DNA from: G963665925 sp050596425
GTDB lineage: Bacteria > Bacillota > Clostridia > Peptostreptococcales > Acidaminobacteraceae
Direction: 5' to 3'
Assembly: GCF_050596425.1 (NCBI RefSeq)
Contig: NZ_CP192292.1
Location: 124,001-188,000 of the forward strand
DNA: 64,000 bases
Part shown: positions 35,549 through 44,854 of the stretch, in pieces
How the letters are laid out: every line of letters begins with the position of its first letter
Numbering within the stretch: position 1 is the first letter of the stretch
The notes under the pieces: model-generated
The model's database searches: none
Seen by the model: only the letters and a program-made list of their open reading frames with translations
What the model was told of the DNA's origin: nothing
Translations under genes and position numbers: made by a program

Positions 35549-36475
35549 ATGTTAAAGTACATTGGCAGACGTCTTCTTATGCTGATTCCCGTTCTCCTGG
35601 GTGTAACATTTATCGTATTTTCGATTATGTACATGACTCCAGGTGATCCAGCACAGCTAATCCTAGGTGAATCTGCTCCACCGGAAGCAGTTGCAGAACT
35701 AAGAGCTGATATGGGACTTGAAGATCCATTTATAGTTCAGTACGGACGATTTGTTGTAAACGCTGTTCAAGGCGATTTCGGCAAGTCTTATACAACGAAA
35801 AGAGACGTATTCAGCGAAATTTTCGCACGTTTTCCAAATACACTTAAACTTGCGGGTGTAGGCGTTCTACTTGCAATTGCCATCGGTATTCCAGTTGGTA
35901 TTATTTCGGCAACGCGCCAGTATTCTGCTCTTGATAATGTGAGTATGATCGGTGCCCTACTTGGGGTATCCATGCCAAACTTCTGGCTGGGACTTATGCT
36001 CATCTTATTCTTCTCGGTTAATCTGGGATGGCTTCCATCATCGGGTTCTGAGACATTCAAGCACATGATCCTACCGGCTATTACCCTAGGTACAGGTGCT
36101 GCAGCAATCATCACACGTATGACGCGTTCTTCTATGCTTGAAGTTATCCGTCAGGACTTTATTCGTACGGCACGTGCAAAAGGTGTTGCTGAAAAGAAAG
36201 TAATCAACAAGCATGCCCTTAAAAATGCACTTATTCCTGTTATTACAGTTGTTGGTCTTCAGTTCGGTTACCTTCTTGGTGGTGCGGTACTGACAGAGAC
36301 TGTATTCTCATGGCCAGGCGTTGGTCGTCTGCTCGTTGAGGCAATTCGTCAGAAAGACACACCGACAGTTCTTGCATCGGTTGTATTCATGGCGACGACA
36401 TTCAGTTTCGTTAATCTACTTGTAGACGTTCTTTACGCTTACGTAGACCCACGTATTAAGTCTCAGTACCAATAA
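35549..36475 (+). CDS. dppB: Peptide ABC transporter permease, DppB/OppB type
   Basis: Inner-membrane channel subunit. The 308-residue protein has six helices, the N-terminal MLKYIGRRLLMLIPVLLGV signature of OppB/DppB, GESAPPEAVAELRADMGL, and the EAA loop with TARAKGVAEKKV. ATG at 35549 has GGGAGGAT upstream; a longer frame from 35456 runs through a hairpin and is rejected. Precedes dppC by 24 bases. Confidence 0.94.
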   Translation: MLKYIGRRLLMLIPVLLGVTFIVFSIMYMTPGDPAQLILGESAPPEAVAELRADMGLEDPFIVQYGRFVVNAVQGDFGKSYTTKRDVFSEIFARFPNTLKLAGVGVLLAIAIGIPVGIISATRQYSALDNVSMIGALLGVSMPNFWLGLMLILFFSVNLGWLPSSGSETFKHMILPAITLGTGAAAIITRMTRSSMLEVIRQDFIRTARAKGVAEKKVINKHALKNALIPVITVVGLQFGYLLGGAVLTETVFSWPGVGRLLVEAIRQKDTPTVLASVVFMATTFSFVNLLVDVLYAYVDPRIKSQYQ

Positions 36476-36499
36476 TCTTTTTAAGAAGGAGGCAAACAC

Positions 36500-37411
36500 A
36501 TGAGCAGTGTAAGTAATACAGGAAAGCCTGTTGGTCTTGATAAGCCAAAAGCAAAAAATAAGAAAAGAAGTCAATGGGCAGAAGTCTGGAGAAGACTTAA
36601 GCAAAATAAAATGGCCATGGCTGGCCTTGCAATATTAGGCGTTCTTGTTTTCTGTGCAGTTTTCGCAGACGTGATCGCAGACTACAATGAAGTTGTTATT
36701 AAGCAGGACCTAAAGGCACGTATGGAGGGTCCTACAGCAGAACATATTCTAGGAACAGACGAATTTGGTCGTGATATCTTTGCAAGAATGGTTCACGGTG
36801 CGCGTGTATCTCTTCAGGTTGGTCTTATTGCCGTTGGTATCGCCATCGTCTTTGGTGGTTCCCTAGGTGCCCTAGCGGGTTACTATGGCGGTAAACTTGA
36901 TAATGCAATCATGCGTCTGATGGATATTTTCCTTGCTATTCCGTCGATCCTACTAGCTATTGCTATCGTATCGGCTCTTGGACCAAGTCTGATTAACCTG
37001 ATGCTTGCCATCGGTATTTCATCGGTTCCTCAGTATGCACGTATTGTTCGCGCATCTGTACTTTCGATTCGTGACCAAGAATTCATCGAAGCGGCTCGTG
37101 CCATCGGTGCGAACGACTTCAGAATCATCACGAAACACATTATCCCGAATGCCCTTGCTCCGGTAATCGTTCAGGCGACACTTGGTGTTGCAGGTGCGAT
37201 CCTATCTACAGCGGGTCTATCATTCATCGGTATGGGCATCCAGCCACCAGCTCCAGAGTGGGGCGCAATGCTATCAGGCGGTCGTCAGTACCTGCGTTAT
37301 GCATGGCACATTACAGCGTTCCCAGGTATTGCAATCATGATTACAATCCTAGCACTTAACCTTCTAGGTGACGGTCTTCGTGATGCACTGGATCCTCGTC
37401 TGAAGTCTTAA
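36500..37411 (+). CDS. dppC: Peptide ABC transporter permease, DppC/OppC type
   Basis: Second channel subunit. The 303-residue protein has an N-terminal cytoplasmic tail, the OppC motif HILGTDEFGRDIFARMVHGA, six helices, and the EAA loop EAARAIGANDFRI. The end LGDGLRDALDPRLKS is typical for the family. GAAGGAGG precedes the ATG. It lies between dppB and dppD with short spacers. Confidence 0.95.
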   Translation: MSSVSNTGKPVGLDKPKAKNKKRSQWAEVWRRLKQNKMAMAGLAILGVLVFCAVFADVIADYNEVVIKQDLKARMEGPTAEHILGTDEFGRDIFARMVHGARVSLQVGLIAVGIAIVFGGSLGALAGYYGGKLDNAIMRLMDIFLAIPSILLAIAIVSALGPSLINLMLAIGISSVPQYARIVRASVLSIRDQEFIEAARAIGANDFRIITKHIIPNALAPVIVQATLGVAGAILSTAGLSFIGMGIQPPAPEWGAMLSGGRQYLRYAWHITAFPGIAIMITILALNLLGDGLRDALDPRLKS

Positions 37412-37427
37412 TGGAAGGAGTACAGAC

Positions 37428-38420
37428 ATGTCGAATCTACTAAATATTAAAGATTTATCAATACACTACACGACAGAAGACGGCAATGTAAAAGCCGTTA
37501 ACAATATTGAACTACAACTTGGCGCTGGCGAGACTCTAGGTCTTGTTGGTGAAACAGGTGCAGGTAAAACAACAACTGCACTTGGGGTTATGGGTCTTGT
37601 TCCAAACCCTCCAGGAAAAATCACAAGCGGTACAATTGAATTTGAAGGCCGTGACCTGATGAAGATGTCAGAAGAAGAAATGCGTATGATCCGTGGTAAC
37701 AAGATCTCAATGATCTTCCAGGATCCGATGACATCTCTAAACCCAGTTATGACAGTTGGTGAACAGATTGCAGAAGTTATTGAAATTCACCAGGACCTTG
37801 GATCGAAAGATGCAATGAACAAGGCTGCAGAAATGCTTGAGCTTGTTGGTATTCCTGGGTCTCGTATTAACGATTACCCACACCAATTCTCAGGTGGTAT
37901 GAAGCAGCGTGTTGTTATCGCTATTTCTCTGGCGTGTAACCCTCAGCTTCTCATTGCCGATGAGCCAACAACAGCTCTTGACGTTACAATTCAGGCTCAA
38001 GTACTTGACCTGATGCGCAATCTGAAAAAAGATTTTAACACATCTATGCTTATGATTACCCATGACCTGGGTGTTGTTGCAGAAGTGTGTGACAAGGTTG
38101 CAATTATGTATGCTGGTGAAATTGTGGAATACGCTCCAATTCAGCAACTCTTTGAAAACCCATCACACCCATACACACATGGTCTGTTTGGATCTATTCC
38201 TAACCTTGATGAAGAGGTGAGCAGACTAAAGCCGATCACTGGTCTTATGCCAGATCCTACGGATCTTCCGTCTGGATGTAGCTTCCACCCACGTTGTCCG
38301 CATGCACAGCCAATTTGTGCACAGCAGTCTCCTAAGGACTCTGTTGTAGAAGGCGAGCACCGTGTTAAGTGCCTTATGTTTGAAGGTCTAGTGGAGAAGA
38401 GTGAAAAGGAGGTGGGCTAA
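37428..38420 (+). CDS. dppD: Peptide ABC transporter ATPase, DppD/OppD type
   Basis: One of two cytoplasmic ATPases of the importer. The 330-residue protein has Walker A GETGAGKTT, Q-loop MIFQDPMTSLNPV, signature FSGGMKQR, Walker B LLIADEPTTALD, and the OppD C-terminal extension with SGCSFHPRCPHAQPIC, which in homologues can hold a 4Fe-4S cluster. The stop is directly followed by the dppF ATG. Confidence 0.95.
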   Translation: MSNLLNIKDLSIHYTTEDGNVKAVNNIELQLGAGETLGLVGETGAGKTTTALGVMGLVPNPPGKITSGTIEFEGRDLMKMSEEEMRMIRGNKISMIFQDPMTSLNPVMTVGEQIAEVIEIHQDLGSKDAMNKAAEMLELVGIPGSRINDYPHQFSGGMKQRVVIAISLACNPQLLIADEPTTALDVTIQAQVLDLMRNLKKDFNTSMLMITHDLGVVAEVCDKVAIMYAGEIVEYAPIQQLFENPSHPYTHGLFGSIPNLDEEVSRLKPITGLMPDPTDLPSGCSFHPRCPHAQPICAQQSPKDSVVEGEHRVKCLMFEGLVEKSEKEVG

Positions 38421-39374
38421 ATGGCAGCTTCAAATACAATTCTAGAAGTAAAAGGCCTAAAAAAGCACTTTAAGACTCCAAAAGGTCTACTGCATGCTGT
38501 TGATGGCGTTAACTTTACAATTGAAAAAGGTAAGACTCTTGGTATCGTAGGTGAGTCTGGTTGTGGCAAGTCAACAACTGGACGAGCGATTCTACGCCTA
38601 CACGAACCAACGGCTGGTGATATCATTTTTGAAGGCAAGAATGTCGTGGATATGAACAAGTCAGAAATGCAAAAAATCCGTCGTGAAATGCAGATCATTT
38701 TCCAGGATCCATTTGCTTCACTAAACCCACGTATGACTGTGTCTGAAATTATTGCAGAGCCACTTCAAATTCACAAGCTTGTAAACAACAAGCAGGAGCT
38801 TGATGAAAAAGTAACTGAGCTGATGGAACTTGTTGGTCTTTCAGATCGTCTAGTAAACACTTACCCTCACGAACTTGATGGTGGTCGTCGTCAGCGTATT
38901 GGTATTGCCCGTGCCCTGGCTCTAAACCCTAAATTCATCGTTTGCGATGAGCCTGTATCAGCTCTTGATGTATCTATTCAAGCACAGGTACTAAATCTTA
39001 TGCAAGATCTACAGCAGGAACTGGACCTGACGTACATGTTTATTACTCATGACCTTTCTGTTGTTAAGCACTTCTCAGATGACATCGGTGTTATGTACCT
39101 TGGTCAAATGGTTGAAAAGGCATCATCAAAAGATCTTTTTGCTGATCCACTTCACCCATACACAAAGGCGCTTTTATCAGCGATTCCTGTACCAAGTCTA
39201 AATCATGATCGTGAGAAGATTACACTTGAAGGTGAAATCACATCACCAATCAATCCAGAACCAGGTTGTCGATTTGCTAAGCGTTGCCCAATCGCATCTG
39301 CTGAGTGTTCAAAAAAAGACCCTGCGCTAAGAGAAGTTAAGCCAGGCCATTTTGTTGCATGCCACTTGGTGTAA
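38421..39374 (+). CDS. dppF: Peptide ABC transporter ATPase, DppF/OppF type
   Basis: Second ATPase of the importer. The 317-residue protein has Walker A GESGCGKST, QIIFQDPFASLNPR, Walker B FIVCDEPVSALD, and the C-terminal cysteine region GCRFAKRCPIASAEC. The signature motif reads LDGGRRQR instead of the usual LSGGQ-type FSGGQRQR, with Ser replaced by Asp. Start abuts the dppD stop, and AAAGGAGG lies inside dppD. A terminator follows. Confidence 0.94.
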   Translation: MAASNTILEVKGLKKHFKTPKGLLHAVDGVNFTIEKGKTLGIVGESGCGKSTTGRAILRLHEPTAGDIIFEGKNVVDMNKSEMQKIRREMQIIFQDPFASLNPRMTVSEIIAEPLQIHKLVNNKQELDEKVTELMELVGLSDRLVNTYPHELDGGRRQRIGIARALALNPKFIVCDEPVSALDVSIQAQVLNLMQDLQQELDLTYMFITHDLSVVKHFSDDIGVMYLGQMVEKASSKDLFADPLHPYTKALLSAIPVPSLNHDREKITLEGEITSPINPEPGCRFAKRCPIASAECSKKDPALREVKPGHFVACHLV

Positions 39375-39407
39375 ACCACAGTTTGCATAAAACATTAATT
39401 TAATCAT

Positions 39408-39447
39408 AAAAGTGTAGGGCGGTTTTTAATCGCCCTGCACTTTTTTT
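39408..39447 (+). terminator. Terminator of the peptide ABC operon
   Basis: AGTGTAGGGCG and CGCCCTGCACT form an 11-bp stem (one wobble) followed by T7. Confidence 0.93.
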
Positions 39448-39640
39448 ATGTGTGTCAAGGCCTATGCCCTTTGATTTGGAGTATGAGAAAGTGGGCAAAA
39501 AGGTTCAAAAAGAGTTAAAAATACGGTTAAAGGATTATCGAGGGTATAATAAAGTGGTATTATTATAGGGTAAGATTTACCAGCACCATAAGGGTGGTGG
39601 TGTTTATTGTGCACAGTGCATATAGAAAGGTGTTTAGTGA

Positions 39641-40807
39641 ATGTCAGAAAAAAAACTACATTCCATGATCCAGGCGGCCTTGCCTCTGTTTGACTACGAT
39701 GATAGTGCAGCGCAGGCCTATGAAGAATATGCAGTAGACCTTGCTAAGCAAGTGAATAGGGCGCTTGAAAGCAGACCTGATTTAGAAGAAATGATTGGCC
39801 ATAACTCGATTGATATTCTTGAAAACAATACATATAATCACATGGAGTTTATGAAGAGTGTCATTAAACATAAGCAAGGCCATCTTCTTGTGAAGACATT
39901 GCCTTGGGTCTACAAAACATACATGGCCAAGGGTTTTATGGAAGATTTTTTTAAGATTGAGCTGGAAGACTGGATCACAGCCCTCCTATCAAAGAAGGAT
40001 GCCAGACTTTCTCCCATTATTGATATATATGTTTTAATGATTGAATGGCACAAAACCAATGTTGAACTCTCACAAATGAGTGACTATGTTATCTTTGACT
40101 GTGAAGGCAATTGGACAGAGGACTTGCAAGAATTAATGGAGACTCTCCTTCAAGGGGACAGCAAGCCAGTTCTTGAAAGACTGCTTCAACAATACACCCT
40201 TCCAGAGGACACTGAGACCATATATTTAAGCCTTTTTCAGCCCATTTTGTATCGCATTGGTGCATTGTGGGAAGAAGGGAAGTTAACAGTAAGTGACGAG
40301 CATTTGGTGTCCTCTGCTGTGGCACGTCTAATGGCGCATTTACATTTGATGACTGACCGAAAGCTTCATATGAAGGGGGATGTTGTTATTGCGACTGGTG
40401 AGCATGAGTACCATCAGATTGGTGCAAGGATGGTTGCTGATTTAATGGAGAACGCTGGCTGGAATGTACGCTTTCTAGGATCAGACCTTCCTGTTGAATC
40501 CTTCACAGATGTCCTTGACCACATCAATCCTGAGTTTGTTGCTCTTTCTGTAACCATGCCCTTTAACATAACAAAAATCATTGAAACGGTTAAGTTTATT
40601 CGTTCAAAAGAACGTTGGGATCATATTAAGATTATGGTGGGGGGACTGGTGATCAACAAAACCCCTTCCCTACAGCATATTATTGGGGCCAATGCTTATC
40701 CCTGTGATGCCGCTGAAGCTGTTGCCATTTCCAATCAGTGGTACGATGAATCTATTCGTCATCGCAATTTAGTCAATGTAGAAAAAAATGAATTTAAGGA
40801 TCAGTAA
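39641..40807 (+). CDS. Cobalamin-binding sensor-like protein without DNA-binding domain
   Basis: The C-terminal half is a B12-binding module. A helical cap carries the W-x-x-G...EH pattern of light- or cobalamin-sensing proteins (GALWEEGKLTVSDEH, residues 208-221), followed by a Rossmann domain with EYHQIG (His258, likely cobalt ligand, the E/DxHxxG motif). Residues 1-170 form an unknown helical domain, not a helix-turn-helix. The 388-residue protein may therefore sense cobalamin or light and signal by contact. A GAAAGGTG site precedes the ATG. The MscS gene starts 20 bases after its stop, so an operon is likely. Confidence 0.82.
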   Translation: MSEKKLHSMIQAALPLFDYDDSAAQAYEEYAVDLAKQVNRALESRPDLEEMIGHNSIDILENNTYNHMEFMKSVIKHKQGHLLVKTLPWVYKTYMAKGFMEDFFKIELEDWITALLSKKDARLSPIIDIYVLMIEWHKTNVELSQMSDYVIFDCEGNWTEDLQELMETLLQGDSKPVLERLLQQYTLPEDTETIYLSLFQPILYRIGALWEEGKLTVSDEHLVSSAVARLMAHLHLMTDRKLHMKGDVVIATGEHEYHQIGARMVADLMENAGWNVRFLGSDLPVESFTDVLDHINPEFVALSVTMPFNITKIIETVKFIRSKERWDHIKIMVGGLVINKTPSLQHIIGANAYPCDAAEAVAISNQWYDESIRHRNLVNVEKNEFKDQ

Positions 40808-40827
40808 GTACACGCAGGAGGCCAAGC

Positions 40828-41883
40828 ATGAATCATTTTTACACAAGTGCCATTGTATTTTTTGCTGTGTTTTTGCTCACAAACCCCGTGCTACATATAG
40901 TTTACGCAGGGATTGAGCGGATAACAAGAAGAACAAAAACAGATATTGACGATGCGCTTGTTGATCTGACAAGAAAGCCCGTTCGTTTTTTGATAAAAGG
41001 CGTTTCTCTACTCATGACCTTCAATATGATTGTTCTAGGGTCTAATTTGAAGCCAGCTATTTCTGACCCACTTAGGGCAGGATCAGCCAATATTATTAAG
41101 TCCATCATTATTATCACAGTATGTTGGGTTTTTTCAAGGCTGACCTCACGCATAGACCACTTGATTGCAGAGTTTAAAATGCTTTTCCAAGTGGAACTAA
41201 ACTACTTGGTGGCCCCTTTTGTGTCTAAAATGCTCAATATATTGGTTTGGGCTATAGGTGCCCTAATGATTGCATCTGAGTTCAATTTCGATGTGACAGG
41301 TTTTGTGGCCTCCCTTGGTTTGACAGGCTTAGCTGTGGCTCTTGCCGGAAAGAGCATGATGGGCAACTTATTTGGTGGGTTTGCCATTATTGGAGATAAG
41401 ACATTTGATATAGGTGACTGGATTGTTGCTGATGGCGTAGAAGGGACGGTTGAAAACATAAGCATGTGGTCAACTAAAGTGAGGACCTTTGACAAGGGAC
41501 TTGTAACGGTTCCCAATGAACTTCTGGCAGGCAGCAAGATTCTAAACTATTCAAAACGTGACCAGAGACGTGTGTCCTTTAATTTAGGTGTCACTTATGA
41601 CACGCCAAAGGACAAGGTCAACAAGGTGGTTGAGCGCATTAGGGCCATGTTGCTTGAACACGAAAAAGTATCTGATGACTTAATTATTGTGAACTTTGAA
41701 AACTTTGGCGCATCAGCCCTTGAAATCAAGGTCTATTATTTTACAAAGACATCTATTTGGCTGGAGTATTTGGAAATTCGTGAAGATGTGAACCTTCTAA
41801 TTATGGATATTTTAGATGAAGAGGGTGTTGAAGTGGCCTTCCCAAGTATGACCATTTATAAGCCCACACTGGCATCCGAGTAA
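40828..41883 (+). CDS. MscS-family mechanosensitive channel
   Basis: An inner-membrane channel that opens under tension to release solutes. The 351-residue protein has about four or five helices. The pore-lining helix shows the Gly/Ala-rich LGLTGLAVALAGKSMMGNLFGG (written here only as a motif range near residues 155-178), then the beta domain with DIGDWIVADGVEGTVENISM and the C-terminal cage. An AGGAGG site precedes the ATG. Its operon partner upstream is the cobalamin-binding protein, an unusual pairing. Confidence 0.93.
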   Translation: MNHFYTSAIVFFAVFLLTNPVLHIVYAGIERITRRTKTDIDDALVDLTRKPVRFLIKGVSLLMTFNMIVLGSNLKPAISDPLRAGSANIIKSIIIITVCWVFSRLTSRIDHLIAEFKMLFQVELNYLVAPFVSKMLNILVWAIGALMIASEFNFDVTGFVASLGLTGLAVALAGKSMMGNLFGGFAIIGDKTFDIGDWIVADGVEGTVENISMWSTKVRTFDKGLVTVPNELLAGSKILNYSKRDQRRVSFNLGVTYDTPKDKVNKVVERIRAMLLEHEKVSDDLIIVNFENFGASALEIKVYYFTKTSIWLEYLEIREDVNLLIMDILDEEGVEVAFPSMTIYKPTLASE

Positions 41884-41914
41884 GACATGTGTATTTTGTA
41901 AAAGAGGTGGAAAG

Positions 41915-42772
41915 ATGGAGAAAACAGCGCTTATCTTAGAAGGTGGCGGCTTTAGGGGACTTTTTACATCTGGGGTCCTGGATTATTTTCTCGAGAATCA
42001 AATACGGTTTCCCTATGTGATTGGCGTGTCAATGGGGGCTTGTAACGGAGCTTCCTATATTTCCAATCAACATGGACGAAACAAAATTGTCAACATGGGT
42101 TTTGTCAATGACAAGCGGTACATGAGTTATAGAAGACTATTTCTAAAAGGTGAACTCTTTGGCATGGATTTTGTTTTTCGAACTGTTCCAAATGGGATTG
42201 TGCCCTATGATTTTGAGGCATATGAAAACTCCGATCAAGTTTTTAAGATTGTCGTGACTGATATAGAAAAAGGCAAGCCCATTTATCTGAATAAGCCCTT
42301 AGGCATGGATTTGATGGACGCCCTCCAGGCTTCTGCCAGCTTGCCCTTTATATCAAAACCCGTTGAAATTGATGGAAGACTTTGCCTAGATGGTGGTATT
42401 TCTGATTCCATTCCCATTCGTAAGGCCCTAGAGGACGGATATGACAAGTTTGTCATCATCCTAACCCAGCCGCGAGATTTTGTAAAAGAATCCACAAAGG
42501 CCACTAAATTGGCGGGAGCGGTCTACAGGAAATATCCAGAGTTAAAACAACTTCTGAGTGATCGCCACAACAACTATAATAAGGCTCGGAGTCTGATTTT
42601 TGACTTAGAGAAAGAGGGAAAAGCCCTGGTGATTGAACCTAGGGAGAAGATTCCCGCAGGCCGTATAGAAAAGAATGAAGCCGTCCTTCAAGCCTCATTT
42701 GATATGGGCTATGAGGAGGCCAAGACCAGTAAAGACAGGTTGTTTGAATTTTTACAGATTCATAATACTTGA
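41915..42772 (+). CDS. Patatin-like phospholipase
   Basis: A 285-residue serine hydrolase of the RssA/patatin group. The oxyanion loop LEGGGFRGLF is at residues 8-17, the nucleophile Ser39 in GVSMG, and the catalytic Asp in LDGGISDSIP at about residue 154. These form the Ser-Asp dyad that cleaves acyl chains from lipids. No signal peptide is present, so it acts in the cytoplasm or at the inner leaflet. It starts 31 bases after mscS with AGAGGTGG upstream and may share its transcript. Confidence 0.93.
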   Translation: MEKTALILEGGGFRGLFTSGVLDYFLENQIRFPYVIGVSMGACNGASYISNQHGRNKIVNMGFVNDKRYMSYRRLFLKGELFGMDFVFRTVPNGIVPYDFEAYENSDQVFKIVVTDIEKGKPIYLNKPLGMDLMDALQASASLPFISKPVEIDGRLCLDGGISDSIPIRKALEDGYDKFVIILTQPRDFVKESTKATKLAGAVYRKYPELKQLLSDRHNNYNKARSLIFDLEKEGKALVIEPREKIPAGRIEKNEAVLQASFDMGYEEAKTSKDRLFEFLQIHNT

Positions 42773-42807
42773 AAGATCAACAAAACCATTCGTGAACCGA
42801 AATAATT

Positions 42808-42816
42808 TGATATAAT
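42808..42816 (+). promoter_or_regulatory. Extended -10 promoter element for the EamA gene
   Basis: TGATATAAT is a perfect extended -10 (TGnTATAAT), 33 bases before the ATG. No good -35 is visible, as expected for this class. Confidence 0.5.
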
Positions 42817-42848
42817 AATCATGGTGTTTTCAAAAAAAGGGGGATATC

Positions 42849-43679
42849 ATGATTTTTTTAATTTTTGCAACGTTATGCAGTGCATCTATCGCACTGGTTT
42901 TCAAGTTTTCAGAGGGGCGAAAGCTCAATCGTTATGCTGTAACAAGCGTGAACTACATGGCTGCAATACTCGTTTCCATCATAATGGTATTGGCTGATAA
43001 CACAGGTTTTTCCACCTGGCGGGCTGGTCTTGCAGTGGGGGTTCCAGCAGGGGTATGTTTCTTCTTAGCCTTTGTGTACTATCAGTTAAGTGTTAGGGAT
43101 TCTGGTGCAGGCCTTGCGGGTATGTTCGGCAAGCTTGGCATTTTAATGCCCATGATCCTATCGCTGATTTTATGGAAAGAGTATCCCACTGTGATTCAAG
43201 GTGTGGGCATACTACTGGCTATTTGTGCCATATTGGTTGTAAGTTTTAGGGGGAATGTCAAACAAGGGACCTTTCATGTGGCCCTGCTTCTCTTATTCCT
43301 GTTTGGAGGTATGTCTGAGTTTTCCAACAAACTTTTTCAAAAATTCGGTTCATCTTCAGAAAAGGCTTACTTCCTGCTTATTGTTTTCTCAGTGGCATTT
43401 TTAGTGAGTTTGACCATGACCTTTAGGCATGGAAAGATGCCCACACGTAAGGATGTATTGACAGGTATTTGTGTGGGCATACCCAATATGTTTTCATCGT
43501 TTTTTTTGATTCGCTCACTGGATTTTCTACCAACAGCCGTTGTGTTTCCAGTATACAGCGCTGGGTCGATGGCTCTCATTTTAATATTTAGTCGACTCAT
43601 TTACAGTGAAAAGCTCGATGCTAGGAGCTATACTGCTGTGGCCATGACCATCTTGGCCTTGATCTTGATTAATATGTAA
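42849..43679 (+). CDS. EamA/DMT-family transporter
   Basis: A 276-residue inner-membrane protein with about ten hydrophobic helices in two repeats, as in drug/metabolite exporters of the EamA family. Recognisable are KFSEGRKLNRYAVTSVNY near the N-terminus, an end-of-repeat VGILLAICAILVVSF and the closing RSYTAVAMTILALILI. Substrate unknown. GGGGGAT precedes the ATG, and a bidirectional terminator follows. Confidence 0.87.
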   Translation: MIFLIFATLCSASIALVFKFSEGRKLNRYAVTSVNYMAAILVSIIMVLADNTGFSTWRAGLAVGVPAGVCFFLAFVYYQLSVRDSGAGLAGMFGKLGILMPMILSLILWKEYPTVIQGVGILLAICAILVVSFRGNVKQGTFHVALLLLFLFGGMSEFSNKLFQKFGSSSEKAYFLLIVFSVAFLVSLTMTFRHGKMPTRKDVLTGICVGIPNMFSSFFLIRSLDFLPTAVVFPVYSAGSMALILIFSRLIYSEKLDARSYTAVAMTILALILINM

Positions 43680-43727
43680 TGAGACAAAGAAGATCTTGAA
43701 AACTGCATATCTATACATTTGAAATTA

Positions 43728-43770
43728 AAAAAAGGTGCTCGCTTTAACCAGCGAGCACCTTTTGCTTTTT
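43728..43770. terminator. Bidirectional terminator between convergent genes
   Basis: AAAAGGTGCTCGCT and AGCGAGCACCTTTT flank a 6-base loop. T-rich tracts lie at both ends, serving eamA (plus) and the acetate transporter (minus). Confidence 0.88.
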
Positions 43771-43863
43771 TGATTTAATCAATTGAATAAACTGACCAGG
43801 ACTGGTCAATCTCACATCCTCATGAGTGGTATTTACTGTGTAATAATAGCCATTAATAATTGA

Positions 43864-44496
43864 TTATGCTGCTTTTTTCACTGCCACTGGTGCCTTCTTG
43901 AAAATGCCAAAAGGCTTGCCTAGTGGTAGGAACTCTCTACCAAATGTTGCATTTAGAACATTTGCTGCTGAGCCGTAAAAACCAACCATAGCGATTGCGA
44001 ATTCACTGTAAGCGGCCAGTTCGTGACCAAAGTGGCTTCCACCAAGAACGCTCATGCTTAGTCCAAGGAAAAGGAAATCAATTAGTACGAAAATAATAAA
44101 TAAGACCTTGTTTGTCTCCATTGAACCAATTGTCATGTAGACTGAAAAAATCAGGTAACCGACAAATGCAAAGCCTAGTTGTTTTGGATCAACGGCCGCT
44201 GCCATTGATTCACCAAAGACACCGTGCTGGATCATCCATGACATAGCTACGGCAAACCAGAACATAGAGTAGCCACCGAAAGCTGTTGTGCCAAATACGT
44301 TTCCTTTTTGAGCATCCTTAAGACATGCAAATAGCTGTGCAAAAGCGCCTAAGAAAATTGCCCAAGGAATAATAAACGAAGTCCCCGATGTGAGTCCAAG
44401 CTTTTGGCTTGAAGCCACCAGCGTAACCATTGCAAGGCCAAATAGACCTAGAGCTGATGGGTCAGCTGTATAAATTTTTCTCTCATTTGTATTCAT
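43864..44496 (-). CDS. satP: Acetate/succinate transporter, GPR1/FUN34/YaaH family
   Basis: A 210-residue membrane protein with six helices that carries acetate and related short acids with protons. The family motif near the N-terminus reads DPSALGLFG (usual NPAPLGL), and the central pattern FGGYSMFWFAVAMSW is typical. The ATG at 44496 has AGGAGG upstream; the extra nine codons before it are rejected. It is monocistronic. In a fermenting organism it would handle acetate release or uptake. Confidence 0.93.
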   Translation of the reverse strand: MNTNERKIYTADPSALGLFGLAMVTLVASSQKLGLTSGTSFIIPWAIFLGAFAQLFACLKDAQKGNVFGTTAFGGYSMFWFAVAMSWMIQHGVFGESMAAAVDPKQLGFAFVGYLIFSVYMTIGSMETNKVLFIIFVLIDFLFLGLSMSVLGGSHFGHELAAYSEFAIAMVGFYGSAANVLNATFGREFLPLGKPFGIFKKAPVAVKKAA

Positions 44497-44854
44497 AGTT
44501 GTCCTCCTAATGTAAATACTCACACCATCGTATATTATTCCATCTGATTGTAAAAGTCAACGGTTTATGATGTTTATATTTTAGGCGGTTTGTATGGTGT
44601 TATATTTTTACATTGAAGGCACGGTGACCTTTATGATTTTCTTAGTTTAGGTGCTTGTAAAATGACAGATCAGAAGTAATACCTTGAAAATATTTATTTA
44701 TGGTATAAAGCGAAGGAATACGCCCAATATTGCAGGATAGAGGGGGATTAAAAAGGGAGAAGGGCAAATATTTAGGTGTAAGGCTTAGAATGGTACTTTT
44801 AAAACACGGCAATTTTTTATAAAATGAAGCTAATAATGTGTATATGGGGGCAAA
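44497..44854. other. Divergent intergenic region satP / diguanylate cyclase
   Basis: These 358 bases hold promoters for both genes, a dispersed-element copy GCTTGTAAAATGACAGA (44653-44669), and just after it a palindrome with arms ATACC/GGTAT around an ATATTTA core. No ORF with a ribosome binding site is visible. Confidence 0.4.
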
